From assembly GCA_030617525.1 (NCBI GenBank), contig JAUWVG010000090.1, forward strand, positions 1-7,784: a stretch of 7,784 bases of DNA, read 5' to 3'. How positions within the stretch are numbered: position 1 is the first letter of the stretch; each line of letters begins with the position of its first letter. Shown here piece after piece: positions 1 to 6,957 of the stretch. Source of the stretch: Candidatus Aminicenantota bacterium (lineage in GTDB: Bacteria; Acidobacteriota; Aminicenantia; Aminicenantales; Aminicenantaceae). The translations under genes were made by a program, and so were the position numbers. Below the pieces are notes generated by a model that saw nothing but the letters and a program-made list of their open reading frames with translations, was not told the origin of the DNA and did no database searches.

Positions 1-191
1 TGTTCTCTTCATTTAGTGTTAGTAAAATACACGGAATGGTTGAAGCGGATATTGAAGATTTAGCCTTCTCGATTCGTTCGTCGAGGGAAGCCGATTTCTT
101 TGGCCGCTGAGTATGTTTGAGCATGGGATGGATTAAGAAAAGTGGTACGCGTCTTCTTGGAAATTCTCTCTTTATTGAGCAAGGTTTACGC

Positions 192-215
192 GCGGAGTTG
201 CGGAGGCGCCGAGAG
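192..215. repeat. Degenerate 8-bp tandem repeat tract (GCGGAGNN-like)
   Basis: Three consecutive octamers can be read on the plus strand: GCGGAGTT (192-199), GCGGAGGC (200-207) and GCCGAGAG (208-215). They share the core GCNGAG at fixed 8-bp spacing. The tract is clearly more GC-rich than the flanking sequence. It resembles the GC(A/G)GAG-type octamer tracts that I recall from intergenic regions of many environmental bacterial genomes; that link is from memory and has not been tested. Three imperfect copies are a short tract, so chance is not excluded. Confidence 0.4.
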
Positions 216-234
216 GAACGATGAGGGAATGGCG

Positions 235-267
235 TTAAAAATCTGAATAGTAGCAAGGCCATTTCAG
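235..267 (-). terminator. Weak terminator-like hairpin after the acyl-CoA dehydrogenase
   Basis: Read on the minus strand, CTGAA (263-267) pairs with TTCAG (243-247) across a 15-nt loop and is followed directly by ATTTTT (237-242). The position, about 45 nt after the acyl-CoA dehydrogenase stop, and the U-tract fit an intrinsic terminator. The stem is only 5 bp with two G-C pairs and the loop is long, so it is a poor one. No better hairpin is visible in the 312 bases downstream of the gene. Confidence 0.2.
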
Positions 268-312
268 TGTATTACCCACACAAAATGGAAGAGAACTATT
301 GAATTTTGAAGG

Positions 313-1464
313 TTACTGCTTTATTGGCCCAATGATTTCTCGGGCAATGATCATGCGCTGGATCTCATTTGTGCCTTCATATATCTGAAGCAATTTGGCA
401 TCCCGCATCAACTTCTCCATGGGATAATCCTTCATATAGCCATATCCTCCCAGAATCTGGAGTGCTTCTGTAGTGACTTTCATGGCCACGTCTGATCCAA
501 AAAATTTAGCCATTGCTGATTCTTTTCCGGCTGGAAGGCCTTGATCGAGAAGCCACGCAGCATTCCAGACAAGCAATCGAGCCGCATTTATTTCAGTAGC
601 CATCTGAGCAATCTGAAATGAGGTGTGCTGGAAGAGAGCAATAGGCTTGCCGAATTGAACCCTTGTCCGCGAGTATTCAATGGCATATTCCAGGGCCGCT
701 CTCGCGACACCAACACCTGCAGCCCCAACGGGTGCCCTTGTTTTATCAAGAGTCTTCATGGCAATAATAAATCCCATGCCCTCTTTGGCTAAGAGATTTT
801 CTTCTGGAATTTTCACATCTTCAAATATAAGTTCAACCGTATTTGAGGCTCTATGCCCCATTTTGTCTTCCTCTTTTCCAATGATCACGCCAGGAGTGTC
901 TCTGGGAACAATAAATGCACTGATACCTCGAATTCCTCGTTCAGGCTTGGAATTGGCGAAGACCACGTACTGACTGGCAATTCCTCCGTTCGAAATGAAG
1001 CATTTTGAACCATTAATGACATATTCAGAACCTATTTTTTCTGCTTTTGTTTTTTGTGCGCTGGCATCGGAACCAGCCTCCCTCTCAGTCAGGCAGAACG
1101 ATGCAAATGACATTTTTTCTGTTTGGGGAGTCAGAAATTTTCTTTTCTGTTCGTCTGTCCCGAATGAAATTATCGGTGTATAGGCCAATGAATTGACCAT
1201 CATTGTCGTGTACAGGCCGGCACATCCGGCGGCCAATTCCTCGCTGATGATGACGGTGTCCAGATCACTCAAACCGGCTCCTCCATACTCTTCCGGAACC
1301 ATAACTGTAAGGAAGCCCGCTTCAAAAGCTTTTTGCATGACATCTTCGGAAAATTCTTCTCCTTTATCATATTTAGCGGCATTGGGTTTCATTTCTTTTT
1401 CTGCGAATTCTCGTGCCATCTCCTGAAGAGCTTTTTGTTCTTCGGTCAAGCTGAAATCAATCAC
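313..1464 (-). CDS. Acyl-CoA dehydrogenase, FAD-dependent
   Basis: This 383-residue protein has the usual length of the soluble acyl-CoA dehydrogenase family. Such enzymes make the alpha,beta-double bond in an acyl-CoA and pass electrons to electron-transfer flavoprotein. The N-terminal helical domain (about 1-120) is followed by the first family signature, CLTEREAGSDA at 124-134, which contacts FAD and substrate in the beta domain. The C-terminal helical domain carries R268-FG (268-272), the second signature QILGGYGY (336-343) continuing to D355, and IYEGTNEIQR (361-370). Glu363 sits where the catalytic base lies in short- and medium-chain, butyryl- and glutaryl-type enzymes; the exact acyl substrate cannot be read from the sequence. 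The start is GTG (1462-1464), chosen because GAGGAGG lies 5 nt upstream and the first residues MIDFSLTEEQ are the typical family N-terminus. It has its own promoter behind the radical SAM gene. No etfAB or beta-oxidation partner is visible, so its pathway is open. Confidence 0.96.
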   Translation of the reverse strand: MIDFSLTEEQKALQEMAREFAEKEMKPNAAKYDKGEEFSEDVMQKAFEAGFLTVMVPEEYGGAGLSDLDTVIISEELAAGCAGLYTTMMVNSLAYTPIISFGTDEQKRKFLTPQTEKMSFASFCLTEREAGSDASAQKTKAEKIGSEYVINGSKCFISNGGIASQYVVFANSKPERGIRGISAFIVPRDTPGVIIGKEEDKMGHRASNTVELIFEDVKIPEENLLAKEGMGFIIAMKTLDKTRAPVGAAGVGVARAALEYAIEYSRTRVQFGKPIALFQHTSFQIAQMATEINAARLLVWNAAWLLDQGLPAGKESAMAKFFGSDVAMKVTTEALQILGGYGYMKDYPMEKLMRDAKLLQIYEGTNEIQRMIIAREIIGPIKQ

Positions 1465-1469
1465 TGTTG

Positions 1470-1476
1470 CCTCCTC
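1470..1476 (-). promoter_or_regulatory. Strong ribosome binding site fixing a GTG start
   Basis: GAGGAGG on the minus strand lies 5 nt before the GTG at 1462-1464. It decides the start of the acyl-CoA dehydrogenase: the nearest upstream ATG (1488-1490) is out of frame. Confidence 0.85.
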
Positions 1477-1497
1477 GTCATTTTTTTCATGCGTTAG

Positions 1498-1526
1498 ATA
1501 ATATTACGGACTAAATTTCAGGTCAA
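1498..1526 (-). promoter_or_regulatory. Sigma70-type promoter of the acyl-CoA dehydrogenase gene
   Basis: On the minus strand TTGACC (1521-1526) serves as the -35 and TATTAT (1498-1503) as the -10, separated by exactly 17 bp (1504-1520). Start of transcription would fall near 1490-1491, giving a leader of about 26 nt that includes the strong ribosome binding site. The -35 begins 3 nt after the radical SAM stop codon. An 8-bp palindrome, TAATATTA (1499-1506), overlaps the -10; it might be an operator half or just AT-rich chance. No terminator separates this promoter from the upstream operon, so readthrough is also possible. Confidence 0.6.
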
Positions 1527-1529
1527 GTC

Positions 1530-4061
1530 TTAATTAAAAACCACTTTTTCTCTGATTATATTATGGACGGGATTTTCGATGGTGAAAATATTTTTAACAA
1601 TATCCTGGATACGTACGGAATGGCCCTTATCGAATTTGACGGACAATTGGAATTTATTCTGTTTTTCGAAAAATTCGATTTTTTCAACAACACCGGGGTC
1701 ACGGGCTTCAATGCCTTCCTGCACTTTTTTCAACAGCATCTCACTCCCTTCGTTCTTTGAGGATCCTTTTTTGCCGGTCCAATTTTTAACAAGTCGATCG
1801 ATTTGAGTTCCATCGAGAGATAACGAATAGACCATACTTTTGATCTCATCGGTCATGGAAGAACGGTTGGTGGCCACTTCTTCTAATCTCAGAAATCGGA
1901 TGTCCATGGGAAGAACAGTATTCACACGTGAAAGAAAGTCCTTTTCTGTAAATTCAAATGCGGATTTGAATTCTAAAACCTCTTCCTTCCCTCCCATTCC
2001 AAGAGGAAGGGCAGGAAGGAAGGACATTATCATTTTCGGATGAAATCCTTCGGAATACTGTACTCCAATACCGGCTCTCCGAAAACCGCGCTGTAAAATA
2101 TTGCTCAGATCATTGTGGGACAGAAATCGTGCCCGGCCAAGCTTTGAATAGAAAGCCCTGTATCGGAGGGACTCTTCCATCTCCTTTCCCAACATATGTC
2201 TTTTCATCTGAGATTGAACCATTTTTTTTGGAAATTCCTTTTCATACAGAGGCCATAGTGTACAGCCCTGACAAACAGCACAGTCCTTTTCAAGACAGGA
2301 TTCCGTGTTCTCAGCTGCAAAGGCTCTTTCTAACTCCTGAAGGAGATATTTTTTTTTAATCCCTGTATGGATATGATCCCACGGAAGAGCAGCAGACCTG
2401 GAAAGTTCCGACAGATAAATGCTGTAGTCCAGATCATTGGTTTCAAAAGCCCTTTTCCAGATATCAAAATCAAAAAAATCACTCCAGCTGTCAAATCGGG
2501 CTCCCTCCCTCCATGCCTGAACCAAGACCGCATTGAGGCGCCTGTCTCCCCGGGAAAAAATCCCTTCTAAAATAGAGCTCCGGATTGGGTGATTTTTAAA
2601 ACGGACAGAGCGATGTTTTTTTAAATGAGATTTGATATAAGCATGTTTTTTCCATAAGACCTGTTCATTTTCCATGCCAACCCACTGGAAAGGTGTATGC
2701 GGTTTTGGGATAAAGGAAGAAACACTGAGGTTGATTTGAGGAAATTTGTTCAAAATATTTCTTCCCAGCGTTATTATCTTGTTGACCATATCAACAATCC
2801 CACGGAGGTCTTCTTCCTGCTCCGTGGGAAGACCGACCATAAAATACAGCTTGAGCAGCCTCCATCCTTGAGAAAATGCATTGGAGGCCGCTTCCCATAT
2901 ATCATCATCCCTTAAGTTTTTATTAATGACCATGCGCAGTCTCTCAGTTCCTGCTTCGGGGACTATTGTGAATCCAGTTTTTCTCACACGTAGAATACTC
3001 TCCGTGACGTCCTTGGTTAAGCCTTTGGGGCGCATAGATGGAAGCGAGAGAGAGATTTTGTCTTTTTCTAAATTCTCCATCAATTCATTCATTGTCCCGC
3101 TTAAATAAGGATAATCGCTTATTGAAAGCGAAGACAAAGAAGCCTCTTCATAACCGGTTGACTGAAGAGATTTGAGAACTTTATTGACAACATCTGAAGG
3201 ATCTTTGACTCTTGATGGAAAATAAATGTTTGAGGCTTGACAAAAACGGCAGTTCTGAGGACATCCACGAGAAACTTCCACAGATACCCTATCAAAGATA
3301 ATTTTGATGTTCGGAACAATAATTTTTTCCGGAAAAGGAGAATTCTGGAACGGGTGGACCACTCTCTTTTTGATCTTTGATGGAGCATTCTGTATCGGTT
3401 TCACAGCAAAAAGCGAAGAGCGGGATGGCAAATAGGTGCGGTACAGGGAAGGCACGTAGACGCTCCTGATTTTTGCCAAGTCTTTGAGAATAAATTCACG
3501 GGAGGCTCCATCTTGTTTCAGTCGAGAAATTGTTTCCAGAATCTCTAAGAATGCCTCTTCCCCTTCACCGATGAGAAAAAGATCAAATATTTCCGCAACA
3601 GGCTCGGGATTAAAAACCGCTGGGCCTCCTCCAATAACAAGGGGAAACACGGCTTTTCTTTTTGATGTCCAAATGGGGATTTGACCCAGGTCCAATATGG
3701 TGAGAATATTAGAGTAATTGAGATCATAAAGGAGTGAAAATCCAAGCACATCAAACTCATCCAAGGGGATCCTGTTCTCAATGGAAAAATAGGGTATCCT
3801 ATTTTCTCTTAAAAGGGCTTCGAAATCGGCACCTGGAGCAAACACACGTTCGGCCAGAAAATCTGAGCGTTCATTGATTATTGCATAAAGAATTTTTTGT
3901 CCGAGATAGGACATCCCGATTTCATATAAATCCGGAAAAGCAAGCGCGATTTTCAGAGGGACATTTGTGGGATCTTTCTTGATCTCATTCCACTCTCCTC
4001 CGAGATATCTCCCCGGTCTCTGCACTTGCTTCAGGATATCTTCAAAAACAGTTTCAAACAT
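1530..4061 (-). CDS. Radical SAM protein (TIGR03960-like) fused to a DUF2344 (TIGR03936-like) domain
   Basis: This 843-residue protein is of unknown biochemical role. Residues about 35-180 form a cobalamin-binding-like Rossmann domain with DLYEIG (44-49), SLL (109-111) and GGG (144-146) in the order of the B12 motifs, but with Tyr46 where the cobalt-ligating His would stand. The radical SAM core (about 255-480) has C267-x3-C271-x2-C274 for the 4Fe-4S cluster that cleaves S-adenosylmethionine, then VPEAGTERLR (367-376). A second cysteine group, C589, C594, C597 and C600, precedes the DUF2344 part (about 630-843), recognised by YSKLGRARFLSHNDL (638-652), YSEGFHPK (669-676) and ALPLG (684-688). 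In some lineages the two parts are separate neighbouring genes; here they are one uninterrupted chain. ATG 4059-4061 overlaps the end of rodA by 8 nt and has a modest GAGAAG site 8 nt upstream, so it is translated with the rod-shape genes. The family is often found beside RNase G or ribosomal protein genes, which hints at RNA or ribosome modification; that is inference only. Confidence 0.92.
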   Translation of the reverse strand: MFETVFEDILKQVQRPGRYLGGEWNEIKKDPTNVPLKIALAFPDLYEIGMSYLGQKILYAIINERSDFLAERVFAPGADFEALLRENRIPYFSIENRIPLDEFDVLGFSLLYDLNYSNILTILDLGQIPIWTSKRKAVFPLVIGGGPAVFNPEPVAEIFDLFLIGEGEEAFLEILETISRLKQDGASREFILKDLAKIRSVYVPSLYRTYLPSRSSLFAVKPIQNAPSKIKKRVVHPFQNSPFPEKIIVPNIKIIFDRVSVEVSRGCPQNCRFCQASNIYFPSRVKDPSDVVNKVLKSLQSTGYEEASLSSLSISDYPYLSGTMNELMENLEKDKISLSLPSMRPKGLTKDVTESILRVRKTGFTIVPEAGTERLRMVINKNLRDDDIWEAASNAFSQGWRLLKLYFMVGLPTEQEEDLRGIVDMVNKIITLGRNILNKFPQINLSVSSFIPKPHTPFQWVGMENEQVLWKKHAYIKSHLKKHRSVRFKNHPIRSSILEGIFSRGDRRLNAVLVQAWREGARFDSWSDFFDFDIWKRAFETNDLDYSIYLSELSRSAALPWDHIHTGIKKKYLLQELERAFAAENTESCLEKDCAVCQGCTLWPLYEKEFPKKMVQSQMKRHMLGKEMEESLRYRAFYSKLGRARFLSHNDLSNILQRGFRRAGIGVQYSEGFHPKMIMSFLPALPLGMGGKEEVLEFKSAFEFTEKDFLSRVNTVLPMDIRFLRLEEVATNRSSMTDEIKSMVYSLSLDGTQIDRLVKNWTGKKGSSKNEGSEMLLKKVQEGIEARDPGVVEKIEFFEKQNKFQLSVKFDKGHSVRIQDIVKNIFTIENPVHNIIREKVVFN

Positions 4062-5145
4062 TGACGAATCTTCTCATTCTCACATTCACGACAAGAGACA
4101 CCGCCAGATAGTTCGTTAGCAAAGAAGACCCCCCATAGCTGAGAAATGGAAGAGGAATGCCAGCTATAGGGAAAAGACCAATTGTCATCATAACATTGAT
4201 CAGAAATTGGCAGGCTAACATCATCACAACTGCAAAAACTATATAAACACCGGTTCTGTCTCTTGCCTTAAACACGGACTGGAAAAGCCTAAGGATGAGA
4301 AGGAAGTAACACAGGAGAACAAGAACAACACCCACAAACCCAAACTCTTCTCCAATGACGGAAAAGATAAAATCCGTATGACGGGCGGGTAAAAACCGAA
4401 GCTGACTCTGAGAGCCCTTCATGTATCCTTTTCCCAAAAAACCCCCAGATCCAACGGCTATCTTTGACTGCATGATCTGGTAACCTGCTCCTAAAGGATC
4501 CTTGCTGGGAAAAACAAGTGTGGTCAAACGGTCTTTTTGATAGTCTTTGAAAAGAAAGCTCCATCCGGCAATCCCGAGAAGAACTGCTAAAATGAGAAAA
4601 ACAATAACAATTTTTTTATTGAGACCTGCCAGTATTAAAACCCCTAAAAAAATAGGCACATAGCTCAAAGCTGTCCCTAAATCTGGTTGGAGTCCGACAA
4701 GGACAATAGGCAAACCGATAACGGCTCCAGAAAAGACAGCTTTACCCCATGTCAGATAGGCTTTTTTAAAACCAGAAAAGACCTGTGCCAATAATAAGAT
4801 AACCGTAATTTTACAGATTTCTGATGGCTGAATTTGAAAAAATGGCAGCCTTATCCAACTTTTCGCCCCAGAAATAAAAACACCAAAAAATAAAATCCCT
4901 ACGAGTATGACAAGACAGATCAAATAAAAAGGAAAAGAATAGGTGACAAGAGAGTTGTAATCGATAGAAAGAAAGACAAATAAAGCGATCAGACTCACTA
5001 TTATCCAGAACATCTGTTTGAGGTGGTAGTCCCCAGGCAGATGCTGGGAGGAACTGTAGATAACAGCGACACCAATAGCAGAATTGAGAATAAGCAGACC
5101 GATAAGCACCCAGTCGATATTTCCGATTTGTGTCCTATCTAACAT
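4054..5145 (-). CDS. rodA: Rod shape-determining protein RodA (SEDS peptidoglycan glycosyltransferase)
   Basis: This 363-residue polytopic inner-membrane protein polymerises lipid II into glycan strands for side-wall growth, working as a pair with PBP2. About ten hydrophobic segments run through the chain. SEDS hallmarks are GAKSWIRL then QPSEICK (93-112), QPDLGTAL (153-160), PARHTDFIFSVIGEEFG (253-269) and PLPFLSYGGSS (331-341). Asp258 in HTDF matches the aspartate shown to be essential in RodA (Asp262 in E. coli). The frame is open further upstream to 5214, but the start is placed at ATG 5143-5145 because AAGGAG lies 4 nt before it and the protein then begins with the family-like short tail before the first membrane helix. 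This start overlaps the end of mrdA by 11 nt; the stop overlaps the radical SAM start by 8 nt. RodA rather than FtsW is favoured by adjacency to mrdA and mreCD. Confidence 0.96.
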   Translation of the reverse strand: MLDRTQIGNIDWVLIGLLILNSAIGVAVIYSSSQHLPGDYHLKQMFWIIVSLIALFVFLSIDYNSLVTYSFPFYLICLVILVGILFFGVFISGAKSWIRLPFFQIQPSEICKITVILLLAQVFSGFKKAYLTWGKAVFSGAVIGLPIVLVGLQPDLGTALSYVPIFLGVLILAGLNKKIVIVFLILAVLLGIAGWSFLFKDYQKDRLTTLVFPSKDPLGAGYQIMQSKIAVGSGGFLGKGYMKGSQSQLRFLPARHTDFIFSVIGEEFGFVGVVLVLLCYFLLILRLFQSVFKARDRTGVYIVFAVVMMLACQFLINVMMTIGLFPIAGIPLPFLSYGGSSLLTNYLAVSLVVNVRMRRFVNV

Positions 5146-6955
5146 AAATCTCCTTGAAGCGCTCAAACAATTTTTTAGAAAGAGGAGCCGCCGTCTCCCC
5201 TCCCCCTCCTCCATACTCGATGAGGATTGTCACGACCACTCTCGGATTCTCTTTAGGCGCAAATCCTGTAAACCAGGAATGTGTTTTTCTTACCTCAATG
5301 TTCTGTTCAGCAAGCCGTTCTGCCGCTTCCCTTCCAATCGTTTGGGTTGATCCCGTTTTACCGCATACATCAAATCCAGGCACACGGGCTGCAGCGGCCG
5401 TTCCTCCATCATTGACCGCCATCCAGGAACCCTCAATGACGACTTCAAAATGATTGGGATCTATTGATACATAGTTATTTGATGAAGGACTGCGATTTTC
5501 GACAGGGCCCTCCAGACCGTTACGTCTGCTTTCGACTAAATAAGGGTCCACCATCCTTCCTCTGTTTGCAATGACAGATGTGTGAACAGCAACCTGCAGA
5601 GGAGTGACAATCATCGGGCCTTGGCCGATGGCCACAGAGATCGTATCCCCGGGGTACCAGGGTTCTTTCCGAGCCGTTTTCTTCCATTCCCTCGTGGGCA
5701 GAAGCCCTTCAGATTCACCAGGGATATCGATCCCAGTCTTCACTCCTAAACCAAGCATCTTTCCGTAATGGGCGATGGTGTCGATCTCCATTAAACGCCC
5801 TGTCTGATAAAAGAAGATGTTGCATGAATTCTTGATAGCTGAGACAAGAGTCAACCTCCCGTGTCCCGGTTCATACCAGCAGTGACGCGGTTGGCGATAG
5901 ATTTGGACAACACCACTGCAAAAAAATGATGTCCTTTCCGTGATCGTCCGGGATTGAAGTGCCGCCAGACCCATGGTCAGTTTGAATACGGAACCGGGGG
6001 GGTAAAGACCTCTTATGGCCCGGTTTTGCAGCGGAAAATTGGGATTATCTCTGAGATCGATCCACTCTTCCGGTGTGAACCGGTTGATGAATTTGTTTGG
6101 ATCAAAGTTGGGAAAACTGGCCCAGGCAAGTACCCCCCCGCTCTTAGGATCCATTACAATAACCGCTCCCTCTCGTCCTTCCAGGATTTCCTCTGCAATT
6201 TGCTGAAGCTCAACATCCAGGGTGAGCCAGACTGTCTTACCGGGGATAGGTTTTACCTCGCTGACCTTCCCCATTACCCGTCCCAAACTGTTTACGACCT
6301 CCAGAAGTTCACCTTCGGTTCCGAGAAGTCGATCTTCATACTGCTTTTCAATACCAGTCTTCCCGACAAGATCTCCCGGCCTTCTTTGTCTATAGACCTC
6401 TGTCTGAAGCTCCGTCGGAGATATCTCCTGTAGATACCCGAGAACATGAGAAGCGAACGTTCCATAAGGATACTCCCTTTTGGGTTCGGACTGTAGAAGC
6501 AGCTCAGGCATTTCCAGCCGTCTTGCCTCAATGCGCGAAACTTCCTGAAGAGTCAGATTGTCCTTGATGATGATCGGCCGGAACAATGGAAGAGATCTAT
6601 ATTTGTCAATTCGTTCCCTTAATTCCTCGATTTCAAGATTGAGCAAAACCGCTATGTTCTGAAGAGAATCTTCAAAATCCTCACAATTTTCTCTAATAAT
6701 GGAGACTTTATAAGATCCGATATTCCTTGCCAGTATCGTGTTGTTTCTTGCCCTGATTAGGCCTCTCTGAGGCGGAATAATGACCTCTCTGATCCTGTTG
6801 TTTTCCGATTTCTCCCAATATTGTTTGTGATCCAGAACCTGGATTTTCCAGAAATACAAGATGAGAAAAATAAAAAGCATAAAAAAAACGATGAGTGTCT
6901 TCCGTGCCCTCTTCGCAATGAGTGAGAGATCTTCGTAAATTTTGTGGTGATTCAT
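5135..6955 (-). CDS. mrdA: Penicillin-binding protein 2 (class B, elongasome transpeptidase)
   Basis: This 606-residue protein is of normal PBP2 length and cross-links peptidoglycan in the periplasm during elongation, partnered with RodA. It has a short cytoplasmic N-terminus, one membrane anchor (about 20-38), a pedestal/dimerisation domain with RGLIRARN (64-71) and GKTGIEKQYED (198-208), and a C-terminal transpeptidase domain (about 260-600). Catalytic motifs are S322-V-F-K325 (nucleophile Ser322), S377-C-N379 and K533-T-G535. C346, C359, H365 and C378 are spaced like the metal site reported in some PBP2 proteins. The ATG at 6953-6955 lies 2 nt after the mreD stop and has no clear Shine-Dalgarno sequence, suggesting translational coupling to mreD. 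The gene lies between mreD and rodA, the canonical order, which supports PBP2 over the divisome PBP3. Confidence 0.96.
   Translation of the reverse strand: MNHHKIYEDLSLIAKRARKTLIVFFMLFIFLILYFWKIQVLDHKQYWEKSENNRIREVIIPPQRGLIRARNNTILARNIGSYKVSIIRENCEDFEDSLQNIAVLLNLEIEELRERIDKYRSLPLFRPIIIKDNLTLQEVSRIEARRLEMPELLLQSEPKREYPYGTFASHVLGYLQEISPTELQTEVYRQRRPGDLVGKTGIEKQYEDRLLGTEGELLEVVNSLGRVMGKVSEVKPIPGKTVWLTLDVELQQIAEEILEGREGAVIVMDPKSGGVLAWASFPNFDPNKFINRFTPEEWIDLRDNPNFPLQNRAIRGLYPPGSVFKLTMGLAALQSRTITERTSFFCSGVVQIYRQPRHCWYEPGHGRLTLVSAIKNSCNIFFYQTGRLMEIDTIAHYGKMLGLGVKTGIDIPGESEGLLPTREWKKTARKEPWYPGDTISVAIGQGPMIVTPLQVAVHTSVIANRGRMVDPYLVESRRNGLEGPVENRSPSSNNYVSIDPNHFEVVIEGSWMAVNDGGTAAAARVPGFDVCGKTGSTQTIGREAAERLAEQNIEVRKTHSWFTGFAPKENPRVVVTILIEYGGGGGETAAPLSKKLFERFKEIYVR
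5150..5155 (-). promoter_or_regulatory. Ribosome binding site deciding the rodA start
   Basis: AAGGAG on the minus strand lies 4 nt before ATG 5143-5145, inside the last codons of mrdA. It supports this start over the longer in-frame extension into mrdA, which would add 23 charged residues not typical of RodA. Confidence 0.75.
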
Positions 6956-6957
6956 TT

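Larger units (their letters stand above)
1..312. other. Intergenic region at left edge, no supportable gene
   Basis: This stretch lies downstream of the acyl-CoA dehydrogenase stop and holds no gene I can recognise. On the minus strand one frame stays open from just after a TAA at 272-274 to the left edge, with ATG codons at 260-262 and 122-124. Neither ATG has a Shine-Dalgarno sequence. The part from 124 leftward ends in residues SISASTIPCILLTLNEEN, which faintly resemble the N-terminal strand of family 2 glycosyltransferases, but the match is too short to call. On the plus strand, a frame is open over 3-222 except for one TGA at 108-110. Both strands being open argues for chance or a decayed or repeat-derived sequence. 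The region also holds the 8-bp repeat tract and a weak hairpin listed separately. Confidence 0.5.

Noticed and set aside
1..124. 5' end of a minus-strand glycosyltransferase gene
   Set aside because: The resemblance is only a few residues at the edge, no Shine-Dalgarno site precedes the ATG, and the opposite strand is also largely open.
123..224. 33-codon plus-strand open frame with ATG at 123-125
   Set aside because: It has no clear ribosome site, its end is made of the octamer repeat (arginine-rich), and nothing about it resembles a known protein.
2262..2297. Frameshift or fusion artefact between radical SAM and DUF2344 parts
   Set aside because: The frame is continuous through the linker and single-chain fusions of these two domains are known in other bacteria.
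5146..5214. Longer rodA start inside mrdA
   Set aside because: It adds 23 charged residues atypical for RodA and overlaps mrdA by 80 nt, while ATG 5143-5145 has a close AAGGAG site.
5954..6433. 159-codon plus-strand open frame
   Set aside because: It is fully antisense to the well-supported PBP2 transpeptidase and pedestal coding sequence, with no recognisable domain.
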